From Saccoglossus kowalevskii (lineage: Eukaryota; Hemichordata; Enteropneusta; Harrimaniidae): a DNA stretch of 25,434 nucleotides. Below are positions 1 to 10,870 of the stretch, in pieces. The stretch lies in assembly GCF_000003605.2 (NCBI RefSeq), contig NW_003151753.1:443792-469225 (forward strand). Direction: 5' to 3'. The position numbers and the translations under genes are program-made. Below the pieces are notes generated by a model. The model saw only the letters and a program-made list of their open reading frames with translations, had not been told where the DNA came from and did no database searches. Each line of letters begins with the position of its first letter. Within the stretch, counting starts at the first letter, position 1.

Positions 1-440
1 ATTATAATTTTGCTGATGATACAATGTATTTCATAATCTTCATGTCATGATATTGAATTAAATAAAATTTGTGTAAATCAAATAAATTAACCATTAATAT
101 TAATAAAACAATATCTTGATTTTTGAGACAGCTAAAAAAAAAAAAAAAAACTCGCGAGGGCGCGCTACTGATAGATGATCTATCAATATAACTGGTGTCG
201 TCTGCCGTGGTCACACTAGACTCAACAACAGGTTGAAAACCCTACATAAATAATGTCGTTAAAAAAATCAGTAAAACTATAGGAATCATATCATACGTAC
301 GTCATTGTTTTTTTTATTTATTTTCAATGGTAAAGAAATTCACAATACACAGAGAAAATACAGACAAAAAAAATAATAACAGACAAAACAATAAAAGCAA
401 GACCAGGCCGAAAAAGAGACTAGATGAATGAGGTTATTAG
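1..440. other. AT-rich non-coding left edge
   Basis: No gene is supported here. The stretch holds an A-run around 134-150, followed by a short GC-rich patch with a small palindrome near 172-187 (GATAGATGATCTATCA), and another T-run near 309-320. Open frames crossing it are short, low in complexity and match no family I recognise. It may be the decayed edge of the LINE that follows, but I cannot show that. Confidence 0.4.
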
Positions 441-467
441 ATATATTAATTAGAAATTTAATATTCC

Positions 468-780
468 CTATTTTTTGTTGAAATTGTCTATACAGTTGTT
501 TCTTTTAGCAATGTATTCTTCAATCTGCTTAATATGCGTCATGTTGACTTGTAGGCTGTTCAGTGTTGGAGGATATTTTTTAAGCTTGCTGTCATTTATG
601 AATTTTTTTGTTAACATTATCAAATGATTTAATAAAATGTTGAAATCTTGGTCACCAAGCAAAATTTGCTTATCGTTACTAAAATCAGTTATGTTATTAC
701 TATACTCATTGATCATTCCAAACATTGCGTACTGTATTGAAATATGGGGCAACATATTTCAGCGCATTCATTGATCCAAT
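468..780 (-). mobile_element. 3' end of a decayed LINE (C-terminal tail of ORF2)
   Basis: A minus-strand frame of 95 residues reads like the extreme C-terminus of a non-LTR retrotransposon reverse transcriptase. That tail typically has 'NHLI-L-K-FI' followed by about 20 residues, then an 'IE-YIA-R-N' helix and a final 'F-KKW'. Here I see NHLIMLTKKFINDSKLKKYP, then KQIEEYIAKRNNC and FNKK just before the stop. No reverse transcriptase motifs lie further upstream on this strand, so only the tail survives. This is pattern recall of the family rather than a search, and the clade (CR1/Jockey/RTE-like) cannot be fixed. Confidence 0.5.
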
Positions 781-1235
781 TTTAAATTTACAAACTTTGC
801 AAGTTCAATACATGTATTTTTGTATATGATTTGAACAATAGCCACCATGCACATTCATTGGATCATTATGCGTCACAAATGTCTCACTCGTATCACACAA
901 GATTAGGGACCTATGAAAAACCTGTCACCCCACAAATTAAATTAACTTCAACAAAGGAAAGTTTGACCTCTTACCTTGAAATTCAAAAAATGCTTTAAAA
1001 GCTTATTTTTTAAATAACATTTAATATATAACTGCTATTGGTATGTCTACTATTGTTTTGTTACATGCCTTGAGATCTTGTATATTTCTTTTCTGTTGAA
1101 ATAAAATTCATTTATTCAAAATTAATTAATTATTCATCAAAATATTTTTGTTTTATTTTTAATTTTTTTTAATAATTATATATTATTATATATCAATACT
1201 TGGTATCCCCACACTAATTAATATTATGGAGTCAC
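781..1235. other. AT-rich spacer upstream of the stray promoter copy
   Basis: No coding signal seen. The stretch is made of AT-rich runs (for example around 1130-1200) and has no tRNA-like boxes or long inverted repeats that I can find by eye. Confidence 0.4.
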
Positions 1236-1239
1236 TGGT

Positions 1240-1345
1240 CTATATGTGTACCGCAAGGTGACATCATGTACTTCTCTTTGTCCATTTGGTTGTAAGTAGC
1301 GCAAGGGACCTCGGGACAATGTATATAAACCGAAGCATGCAGTCG
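1240..1345 (+). promoter_or_regulatory. Copy 0: stray third copy of the P450 promoter
   Basis: This block aligns with the promoters at about 2540-2658 and 15365-15488. Shared pieces are a 'gtgtaccgcaaggtgac' box (1246-1262), the 'gtaagtagcgcaa' box, 'gggacaatg', the TATA box TATATAAA at 1322-1329 and 'gcatgcagtcgagt' just after it. It is followed by a damaged exon 1 and no further P450 exons, so it is an orphan promoter. Whether it still starts transcripts is unknown. Confidence 0.7.
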
Positions 1346-1357
1346 AGTGTGTACGCC

Positions 1358-1431
1358 ACGACTGAACACTCTTTAATATCAGCTGTTATCGCTGCCATAG
1401 GCCAGGCCAGGTGACGTCAACTTCAGACGTT
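1358..1431 (+). pseudogene. Copy 0: broken exon 1 of the CYP20-like P450
   Basis: The sequence resembles exon 1 of copies A and B around ACT-GA-...-TTAATATCAGCTGTTATCGCTG. The initiator ATG is ACG here (1358-1360), and similarity to the exon ends near 1403, before the last part of the membrane anchor. A GT follows a 'gccag' near 1431 but need not be a real donor. No exons 2-11 follow before the next promoter at about 2540. It is a remnant left by unequal crossing-over or a partial duplication. Confidence 0.6.
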
Positions 1432-1462
1432 TCACCCTGCTGATATTTACCTGTTGGACAAG

Positions 1463-1935
1463 GATGTATGACCTAGAAAAAGGGTCATATGTGCATTTAT
1501 TTAGGGGTGCATTAAAAGTGTGTATCTCTGGATGAGTTGTGCGGGCATGCAGAAGACTATTACACTATAACACTATTATGTGCGTGTTTATCTACGCGTA
1601 CGCAGATGGAACGCAGATGCCACGAATGTCAACTCTGCTTGTGCTGCCAATTATTTGTACGCTACCATTATGAAGTAAGCCAAGAACAAAAAAATGCACG
1701 TGTGATCGTGGTCACATAGAATGTCTACTAAAGAAGTTTCCACCTTACTTCAGAATCATTTCATCATCATAGGTATGTATGACCTAGAAAATTTACCATG
1801 TGTACACTTATTTTTGGGTGAATCAAACGCATATCTGCGGGTGAGTTGTGCGGCATACAGAATACATGTGCGTGTTGATCTGTGGGTACGTTCTGAGGAA
1901 ACGTCAAGTCTGCTCGTACTTCCAATTCTTTTGTA
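1463..1935 (+). repeat. Diverged tandem repeat, two units about 310 bp apart
   Basis: The unit starting near 1463 ('ggatgtatgacctagaaaa') recurs near 1773 ('ggtatgtatgacctagaaaa'). Both then share a 'cttattt...ggtg' stretch, a 'gtgagttgtgcgg / gatgagttgtgcggg' box, 'gcatgcagaa / gcatacagaa', 'atgtgcgtgtt', and 'gtcaa-tctgctt/cgt' followed by 'gc/actgccaatt'. The two units differ at many bases. Open frames inside it are short and are not taken as genes. Confidence 0.6.
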
Positions 1936-2159
1936 AGATCTCCTTTAGAAACGATTTGCCACATTGGAAAATTGTCTTATGGGTGGTAGATAATAAATAA
2001 ATTGTGCATGCAAACAGACGGATATTACAACATGAAACACAGAAGTCGAACTCACGTTCACGACAATCGCCTCGCTAGGCAGACAAAAACGCATCGAATT
2101 AACCTATTTCCTCCGTTTTCGGGTAGGGGGATTGCGATAAAACTAACGCGCACTCATGT

Positions 2160-2335
2160 GGATGTATGCTTCGCTTGCATTATACCACTGAAGAAATGAT
2201 CCGAGTTCATGATGATTATTGTTATATTATTTTGAGAGCACTTTCTAGCTGTGTACTATTTAAAAAAGCTACACAAAGAATATTATATTATGTAAGGAGG
2301 GAGACGATGTAACCAAAACGACTTTTACATGTATT
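2160..2335. repeat. Spacer segment also found downstream of copy A
   Basis: This stretch aligns in pieces with 10990-11255: 'tgcttcgctt', 'gagttcatga', 'gcactttctagctgt', '-ttaaaaaaag-', 'cacaaag-atattatatta' and 'ggagggaga...gtaaccaaaac'. The downstream copy carries about 90 extra bases between the last two blocks. The match implies that the spacer before copy A and the spacer after it share an ancestor, as expected if a whole P450 unit was duplicated in tandem. The rest of 1940-2520 has nothing I can name. Confidence 0.6.
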
Positions 2336-2539
2336 CACGGCTCATGCGATATGTGAGTTGTTGCAGTTGCTATGTCATGTGAAGTCATACGCACGCATCA
2401 TCGGCATACACAAGTTTAGCTCTTGAGCCAATCACTATAAAGTTATTTGATATGATGGTTTATGGTATTATATGATGGTTTATTACCCATATTATTCGTG
2501 AAAAATACAATATATTTACAGGTAAAAGGATCTATATAT

Positions 2540-2658
2540 GTACTGCAAGGTGTCACCGTGTACTTGGTCTCTTGGTTGTAAGTAGCGCAAAGGACCATGG
2601 GACAATGTATATAAACTGACGCATGCAGTCGAGTAGTTTAGTTCATATATAGTACGCC
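2540..2658 (+). promoter_or_regulatory. Copy A promoter with TATA box
   Basis: The TATA box TATATAAA lies at 2608-2615, 44 bases before the ATG at 2659. Upstream are the boxes shared by all three copies: 'tgtactgcaaggtgtcac', 'ttggttgtaagtagcgcaa' and 'gggacaatg'. Downstream of TATA is 'gcatgcagtcgag'. These boxes look more alike among the copies than the surrounding spacer, as expected for a core promoter and its close control sites. No transcription factor is assigned. Confidence 0.7.
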
Positions 2659-3589
2659 ATGACTGATCTCTCATTAATATAAGCTGTTATCGCTGTCATA
2701 TCGGTGTTGGTGTTCATTGTTCTCTATCTGAACCGCTTGTTTGGACCTAAACAGGTAACGTATCACTGGATTTATCAATGTGCAGAATTTTATCCGGGGA
2801 GGGGGATTGTTTTTCGCACCAGTTTTGTGTTGTGTTGTAGTCAGACGCGCTTTTCTAAATAAGGGCAATTTAGATACAACACATAACTGTTATGCTGGTG
2901 TTATTCAAGTCGTGCTCCCTTGAATTTATCATTTGCTATTTACTTGTTAATGTGATAGAACAACATTTTTCTTGTGGGATTAACATTGATTGTACAAACC
3001 AGTATCTTAGATAGGTAAAAATATGGTGAATCATTTTTAGATTTTTGCATGATAACACAGGCAGGTTTACTTGCCATCAAAGAAGAGGCAGTAGCATCAT
3101 TGATTATATAACAGTGATAATTTATTTAAAAAAAACAATCTATTTTTATTCTCTGACTACGGCCAGATATCCTATCACCTAAATACAAATGCAATCTCAG
3201 ATAAAAACGTCAAAAAACTATAGAGACTCCAGTAATCACTATTTACTTATTGAATAACGAATCTGAATTACATTTTAATTAGGTATTACACGAGCATGAA
3301 GATAGACAAGCTAATGGATGAATTCAATAAAAAAAGACTTCAACCAAAATATTGACAATTCAATTGTCATTGACAACTTTTCAAAAGTCAATTGACAACG
3401 CATGTCAAATTATATCAAGATGATAAAAGTCCGAAAAATTTTAATTCGACAAAACATGTTTAATCAAAAATCGTAACTAAACAAGAGCTATTTAATATGA
3501 AAAGAGAAGTATCTTAATTGGCTTCTAATCTCGGTATGAATCCAGGCAACAAACATTTTAAGAATACAGTGCTACAACCTAAAAGGAGA

Positions 3590-4000
3590 CTATAAATGTC
3601 TTATCAAAAAAGAAAGAGAGAATTCAAAAGTGCGATACTTAGTCAAATGAGACTAGAAATGGACTACTTTAATCCACACGAGTAGTAGAACTTAATAAAA
3701 ATACTAAAAAATAACCAACAAAATAAAACATTATGTTGAAAACATTAAAGAACCGAACTCTCTCGAGCAGATTACAGACGACAACCAAGACGTAGATATT
3801 GACTTACTAGAATTGAATTCTAAAACAGTAGATTTACTTGGCACAAATATTTCAGAACTTGAGATACAAAACGAAATAAACAAACAGAAAATGGGAAAAA
3901 GCCAGGTCTGGATAAAATTTAAAATGTTAACATGTGATCTTTATGCAGAAGAAAGAAAAAATCGTTATCACCCCCACATTTAGAAAAATAAAGTTGAACT
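3590..4000 (+). mobile_element. Decayed LINE fragment in intron 1 of copy A
   Basis: Broken plus-strand frames give pieces typical of the region between the endonuclease and reverse transcriptase of a non-LTR retrotransposon. KREFKSAILSQM, then NPHE and NLIKILKNNQQN, recall the usual 'K-EFK--L--- NPKEFWKLIKK-KNN' stretch. About 60 codons later NISELEIQNEINKQKMGKS followed by GLDKI recalls 'ITEEEI--AI-KLKNGKSPGxDKI', which opens the RT domain. Stops and frame changes separate the pieces, and no later RT motifs are seen. Copy B lacks this block in its intron 1, so the inserted DNA probably spans about 3060-4680 and arrived after the copies split. Confidence 0.5.
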
Positions 4001-6670
4001 AAAATATTTTTTAAATATTAAAGATGCGAAAATAATAATAGAAATAGAATACATAGAGTTTTAAAACCAGAGAAGAAAAATTTAAAAATAATAAAGTCAG
4101 CTACCCCAAGATAAGGTCAATTTCAATTTAAAATTGTAAATAATATACTATAATTTAATTCGAATCTCTTTAAATTGAAACAATGTATGATTTATTTCAT
4201 CAGGGCACCTACCCCAGTAATTAAAATTCTCGAAATGGTTCCCAGAATGCATGTCAACTGAAAGCATTACATAGTGATATAATATTCGGTTCAACAGAGT
4301 TGTCACAACTCACAAACCATCTTTTCATGCTTGGCAAAATACATTTATATAAATGCAACTAATCATTTCGGATTTTCAGAAACACATAACCATGGTCAGA
4401 GATATAAAAGAGATTGAGTAATGTATTGCAACAAAGAATTATAGTAAAATGGAGGACATCACCAAACTCGATCTTACAACTCTCAGTTTCTTTTGAAAGC
4501 ATACCTTGGAATTAAGCCTTCTGTTATGTAATGTTTGTCCATATCTGTTTGATTAAGTGAAAGAAATTTTAAATTTTCCGAATTTTGCTATATACGTACT
4601 TTAATTGTTATAAATTTGTTTTAAGAAAAGTAGAAACTTCATTTTGAACAACAAATGCAAATGATCACATAATAAACAGTGTTCAAGTTATGGACAAATA
4701 ACTAAAATTTGTTTTTCTCTATTTGTATGCGCCTGTATGGGATGTTTCTGCGTGGAACAAGAAGGGGTAATAAACGGTTGTGGAATAAGTAGAGGTAACG
4801 CTATAAGGGCGTAGCATCTTTGTTATAGGCACGGTCAACATATTTCCCCATCAACAAATAATTTACTAGTTGCCATCATCTGTTGACACTGACCAGCTGC
4901 CAGGGCCACACCTGCCTTACGACTTCACTGTTTAAACTAACTCTATTTGATTTGTTTGCAGAGTTTTTAACAGTTCAAATAAACTTTCTGATGACCACAT
5001 TTAAGAAAAAAAAGGTTTAATTAAACTTATTTTTTCTTTTTTTACTGTAAAAGCAAATCTTTTATGGTTATACCTGATACCTGAGATAAAATCCAATATT
5101 TATTTTTCGGTTAATTGTTAAGAAAGAAGAATCACTCTCATAAGCTTGCTTAACGTGAGGATGATAAATGATGGAAAATTATTTATTATAATCCACGTCA
5201 TCAAATAATATTGATGTCACTTAAATTACAGAAAACAGAGCATGATTCAATCCTTGATAGAATACCTGGAATGGCTCCAACTAGTCCTGAGTAAGTATAC
5301 TTTTTTAGAAATTCAGAAGTATATTTCAATACATCTGTACCACACTTATACATATTTAAACTACTATTTTTTTATATTAAATGCAAAATGTGTTATTCAC
5401 AACAGCAATTTACGGAGGTGTATTGTAATACCAGAGCATTATCTTTTTGAAAGCTTACAATAACCTGCTCGCTTGTGAGCTTGGTGAATAACTCGTACAT
5501 GACCTCTCTCAAATCCAGGGAAGGAAACAGTGCTGACATCAAAGCAGCTGGAAGTATGCACCAATTCCTCATGACATTACACTTCAAATATGGACATATA
5601 GCTGTATTTTGGCACAAGAAGATTCGTGTCGTTAGTTTAGCATACCCAGAAGCATGGAAGGATGTCATCAAATTGTTTGACAGACCAGGTAAATTTGTAT
5701 CACTAATTATTTCGCTTTGTCGTAAATTGTTTTATTTGAAATGTTACATCAATAATATTTGATGCATATGATTGAAATAAACCAGGAATTGTATATTGTA
5801 GTGGTTCTCAAATTCTGATCATTGTAAATAGATAACAAGATCGCTCGTATTGCATGAAAGGCGCGCATTGGCACATCAACAAACAGAGTAACTATTAGAG
5901 TGTCAAACAAGGCTAAGCGTGAACGTTGCCATAGAATAGGTCTGAAGAATCTAGAGAATGGATACAGGTAGAGTGAGTACAAGAATTAAACTAAAGTGGA
6001 TGGAATAAATATCCGTCAAGAACATCAGGTTAATACTACGAAAACAATTGCAATTCGCCTATTGCCTATTGATTTTCAGTATGCAGGAATGATGTTTCAC
6101 CCTCTGTTCATTTAACGAGTGCACATAATAAGATCTTATAATTTCACATTTTTTAGGTGAAATCTTTGAATTCGTCAACTGCCTAATAGGTTCGAAAAGT
6201 ATACAGTTTGCTAATGGAGATGAAGGAAAACAGCGACGTCACATCCATGACAAATCATTTACCCACAGGGCAATTGAAAATTACTACAACAGTTTTCAAA
6301 AGGTAAGATGCTAGTATCTTTATTTCAGGATTGCTATTCATATGAATAAAGCTGACAAAGCACTACTAACACACACTCTACTGTCATTTTCTTTTTATCA
6401 AGGCTGCTGATGATGCAACTGATAAAATAGGATTGCTTCCTCCCTATGATCATATAAACCTGACAGAGCACATGTCCATGTTTGCGATGAACGCTGTGAA
6501 TAGAGCTATATTTGGGGATTTCTTCAAAGACGATAATCATGCAATTACATTGTTGCGACATTATGAGAAAGTGAGTCTACACATTATTAAATTCATATTA
6601 TAACTAAACACCCAAATGATTTTAAACATTCCTACAGTCGAACTTGTATAATTTAAAGATAAATATTTAT

Positions 6671-6698
6671 TAATTATTATTATTATTATTATTAAGAT
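6671..6698. repeat. (ATT)n microsatellite in intron 5 of copy A
   Basis: A run of TTA/ATT triplets interrupts the AT-rich intron 5. It has no counterpart at the same place in copy B. The rest of this 1.8-kb intron has no gene or recognisable transposon, apart from the short tandem duplication near 8049-8162. Confidence 0.7.
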
Positions 6699-8048
6699 TT
6701 TTTTTATTAAAACAACAAATACGTTCCAAAAACGAATACATTTTTGTGGCAGTAACCTAAGATCACCAAACCACCAAACATGCATACTAATATAGCACAC
6801 TATATGATATTATATTAAATTATCAGCCTTTTCAAACAAAATATGGTTTATTTATCTGAAAGTTCTTGAAAATGAATAAAAATGTTGTTAAGAGTAGAGG
6901 ACAGTTCATCATGACACAATTATGGTACAATGGCCATTTCCTCATGTTATCATTTCTAGAAAAACAGACGTTGAGTTGTTGCCGTGTTGTAGCTTCATGG
7001 TCATATTCGGGATATTACGTGGAGCTTTACAGTGAGCTTTAAGCCCAATCGCCAAATAGAATCTAGAAGCCCTGATAACCATGGGTAAAACAATTTCCCG
7101 GCATCACATGTAGCAGAGTTGTGATGATAAGAAATATCAGAGATAACAGAATATCAGTCGATAACCAAATAAAATTGGTGGCCAACCTGCTCAGTGGAAT
7201 TCTAGGATATATAGCCAACTTCCGTATTCACAACAAAAAAATACAAATTAAATTAAAAGTTGTGTTTTGCGAAGTTAGAGTTATACTGTGAATAAACAAA
7301 GTTTTATCGTGAGAAAATGAAGTTGTTTAATTAGAAATGAAAGTTGCATTCTCAGACATTAGGTTTCTGTTATGAAAATTCAAAGATCCCTGGAAATGAA
7401 TTGGATTTGCAAATAATCAACGAGGTCACTTAACCAATTACTACACATGTCTATAATGCTGTAACAAAATTGTCAGCGCCCAGCTAGCATCAATTTGTGA
7501 ATAACGTTAATAATACACATTACTGTCTGTTAAAAATAATTTACAGTCCTTCAACATTCAATTACCATGGGATTATACAAATTAATATGCGCATATACAT
7601 GCAATGATAGATTAATTATAAAATGAAATAACAGACTTAAAGTGACAGGTTACAAATATCCTCATGCCAGATTTGGAGTCATGGCCATCATGACGAACCC
7701 TATCACTATCACCAAGTCTGTCCTGTACTGTACACTGATCGTCACACGTTCTAATTATGCTCTAATCTAAATGTTCTGATGTCGCAATCCGATGGGGGGA
7801 GGGTGATAGGATTATTTAAATAGAACAGTTTAAGGTTTACTTCACACTAAGAAAGTAAGGTGAACCAGTTCATATTATTTTCTGTTGTCATACGCAAATT
7901 GATCCATTCAGCGGTTCACTCATAGAGAATGAAGTAAAATATTTATAATTGTTGTGACCAAAATGCTACAATTATGTATATTAATGGGATGGAATGATCA
8001 TTTTTTGGGAGTCATATATCATGTTTGAATATTCATTATGACATATCG

Positions 8049-8162
8049 TTCATTTCTAATCTGAGACAGTAATAAGATAATTATGCATTATTATATTTTT
8101 GAGTACCCATGGCCATATACGGTCATTTCTTTATCTGAAACAGTAATAAGATAATTATGCAT
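8049..8162. repeat. Short tandem duplication, about 74-bp period
   Basis: Two 40-base blocks (8049-8088 and 8122-8162) share 'tcatttct', then 'atctgaRacagtaataag' and 'ataattatgcat', with few differences. The matching part of intron 5 in copy B (about 22310-22420) keeps single 'attatgcat' and 'ggtcatct' pieces but is not duplicated the same way, so the duplication is probably recent and local to copy A. Confidence 0.6.
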
Positions 8163-10029
8163 ATCGATGAAGTCAGACGACCCCACCTCCATAGCCGCCA
8201 AACCACGTAACCTAGCCATGTGATATTCTGAGAATAGAACGCATCCTTATAATTTCAGATCAATCTATAACCAATACAGTACACGCAAATGAACAATCCA
8301 CGTATCGTGAGATTTTAATAATACTTTAGACAGCATGTAACTTAGTTTAGATTACATCATCTTTTCTATTTGATGATGATGTGTAACATGCGTTTCATCA
8401 TATTGATTCAGAATACTGTGTATATACAGGTGATGGGCATTCTGAACCAAAGCCTCTCTGAGAGTACTGAGACTACCAGTACAGAGACGGTATTCAATTC
8501 ACTTGATTAATGTTTTTATATGCAACAATGCCAACGTCACATTACAATTGTATATTGGTATATTTAACAAAAGATAGTATGCCGTATTATATTTACTAAG
8601 AAATAGTTGTTTATTACATTTCAAAGTCAACAATGAGATTACTGTCTTCTTTCCCAGCCCTGAAAAAATGGCATGACTTCATACGAAGTTTGATTCAGCA
8701 TCGACGTGACAACCCACCTGATGTGGACGAAGATTGGACGTTTATTGATAATTTGATGGAGAATTCATCAACAGAGGAACAACTTTTTTCAGATGTCATC
8801 ACATACTACATTGCCGGTTTTCATACAACAACATTCAGTAATATCACGTTTGTTTTTAGTACGTATTTTCATATTTTATCATATCGTATATGGTCAATAT
8901 TTAAATTTCATGTCACTCATTACAGCGCTGGTATGGATAATTTATTTTATGTGTAAAGACCAAAGTGTTCAGGCTAAGCTGCATGAAGAGCTTCTAAGAG
9001 TTCTTGGCCAAGACCAGAATGTGAATAATGTGAACATTAAACATCTTCAGTATGTATACAGCTCATATTTGCACATTGTTATGTTTTCAAAAATAATTCT
9101 GGTTTCATTCAAGCTATATTTACGATTATTAATTTTAAGGTACATGAGACAAGTGATTGATAAGTCGATGAGATGTTCTCTAATAGCCCCATTTGGTGCA
9201 AGGGTGAAAATCAAAAAAGACATGAATATACAGGGATATACAATACCAAAAGAAGTTAGTAATTTATCTTATCTACATATTTGTTAGAGCAACATAGCAC
9301 CTTATAGATTGCGCTAACGATCATGTACAGACGTTTTTTTCAGTAACTTTAATTTATATTGTTTTGATTAACTTACAATACCTTGCCATGACTCGTACAA
9401 TGACTTTCACTTAACATTTATAGATTAGCTAAACATATAGTGTTATATATAGTGTAACATTTTGACAATTTCTGTCAGCGTGATCCAAATGATGATGTCA
9501 TGTTCTCAACAAATTGAATTGAGCGAATTGAAATTTGAGTATTATTTTTCTTTATTTTCGTAGACACCAATGATGCAGGCATTTGGCGTTGTTCATCGTG
9601 ATGAGAAAATATGGCCTGACCCAGAAAGGTAGACAATATGATATAATAGTAGTGTGCAACTTTGCTTTTGTATGAACATCATGCATTTCAACTTCAGCTG
9701 CTTAAACCACCTTTTTGACGATGGGCATTTATGTTGAGGATAATCTAATGTATTGCAGTATTTCTTCTTTATTCAGATTCGACCCTGGAAGATTTTCTCT
9801 GGAAGGTTGTAGGAAACGTCATGCATTGGCGTTCACTCCATTTGGATTTGCTGGTAAACGGAAATGTCCAGCATTTCGTTTTTCATATGCTGAGATTTGT
9901 GTATTTTTGTCAACGCTTTGTAGGAAGTATAAATTTCAACTTGTCGAGGGTCAAACCATTGGCAGAAAATATGGATTTGTGACCACACCAAGTGACGATG
10001 TCTGGGTCACAGTTACTAAAAGAGAGTAA

Positions 10030-10870
10030 TCTTGTCACCCTATTAGTATGTTCTAAAAAAGAGATAATATTGCTACGCGTTTTGTAACTGCATTCATGTT
10101 TCAAATTCACTTGCATGTCAAAATCTAGCATGATCTGTTTTATGTCGTGTCGAGTGAGCAATATTTACTTGATTTGAGTGCAATGTACATTTTTAATATT
10201 CCATTTTCTTATAACAACAGTGTATGTTACTTCAGTTGATTCTGGAATAACATAAAAAATGGCAAATCTTTTTATTTGAGACAAGCTTAATTATCAATAC
10301 TTTTAATTTTGATAGGACATTAACCTTAGATTTGGTGAAAATTTAAAAAATCACTATTTCATTTTCAGTTTATGATGATTGCAATAGCAAAATGGCAACT
10401 GAGACTGAAAATAAATAAAATGCCCATAAAATGTTTATTTGATATAAAGCATTCTGATGGGTTGTTATCACATTTATTCTACTAATAGTCTTTGAAGAAT
10501 AAAATAATCATTATTAAGGTTATTTCACATCGTTCAACTTTTTTGCATTATGAATTTGGCAAGATTCATTATATAAAGTCACTTTGTCTTTGATGGTATG
10601 TCATTTTTGCCCATTTCAGAGTTCACCTAAAAAAATTTGATTTAATTACAATAATATGTGGTTAGACATTATTATATATTCAGAAGTCTGAAACTCGGGT
10701 ACTCATGCTGATCATATTTAAACGTCACTCATTAATCATATCTAATGTTCCACATCTGCCCATGCATTCAAACAGCAACATTTCAGTACTAAAATTGCAT
10801 CCAAATCAAGCATTCCAACATTCTCATATTCTCATCAAAAATGTTAATGTAAATTTAGAACCTAGAATTT
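10030..10870 (+). repeat. 3' flank of copy A, shared with the flank of copy B
   Basis: From the stop codon on, this flank aligns with 24432-25400. Shared blocks include 'aatcttgtcacc', 'ttagtatgttctaaaa', 'gtgcaatgtacattt', 'gacaagcttaattat / ggcaagcttaattat', 'ataggacattaacct', 'ttatgaatttggca' and 'attaatcatatctaatgttc'. The duplicated unit therefore reaches at least about 850 bp past the gene. AATAAA-like strings occur (10415, 10498), but none is placed convincingly enough to call the polyadenylation site. Confidence 0.75.

Larger units (their letters stand above)
2659..10029 (+). pseudogene. CYP20-like cytochrome P450, copy A (probable pseudogene)
   Basis: Eleven exons match copy B in order and splice site: 2659-2754, 5232-5290, 5519-5688, 6157-6302, 6403-6570, 8412-8489, 8658-8837, 8926-9049, 9140-9254, 9564-9628, 9777-10029. 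Every intron is GT-AG. The haem-ligand stretch FGFAGKRKCPA, the FDPGRF motif and the C-terminal VEGQTIGRKYGF are intact. Three faults argue against a working protein. Codon 8 is TAA (2680-2682) where copy B has TCA. Exon 6 lacks 13 nt present in copy B, so its normal join to exon 7 shifts frame. The K-helix ExxR has become KSMR (Glu to Lys). In exon 5 about 15 of 168 bases differ from copy B. A rescue of the exon 6-7 join by an acceptor at 8625-8626 is possible, but it would not cure codon 8. It could still be transcribed. Confidence 0.8.

Noticed and set aside
6677-6700. ATT triplet run as a possible CRISPR-like array
   Set aside because: It is a simple microsatellite without spacers, in a eukaryotic intron.
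8633-8956. Apparent start Met of a 107-residue frame beginning MRLLSSFPAL
   Set aside because: The first ten codons are the pyrimidine-rich end of intron 6. In copy B, where the phase can be tested, the true exon starts at the acceptor 'tttcccag', so this Met is intronic. The same applies at 23101.
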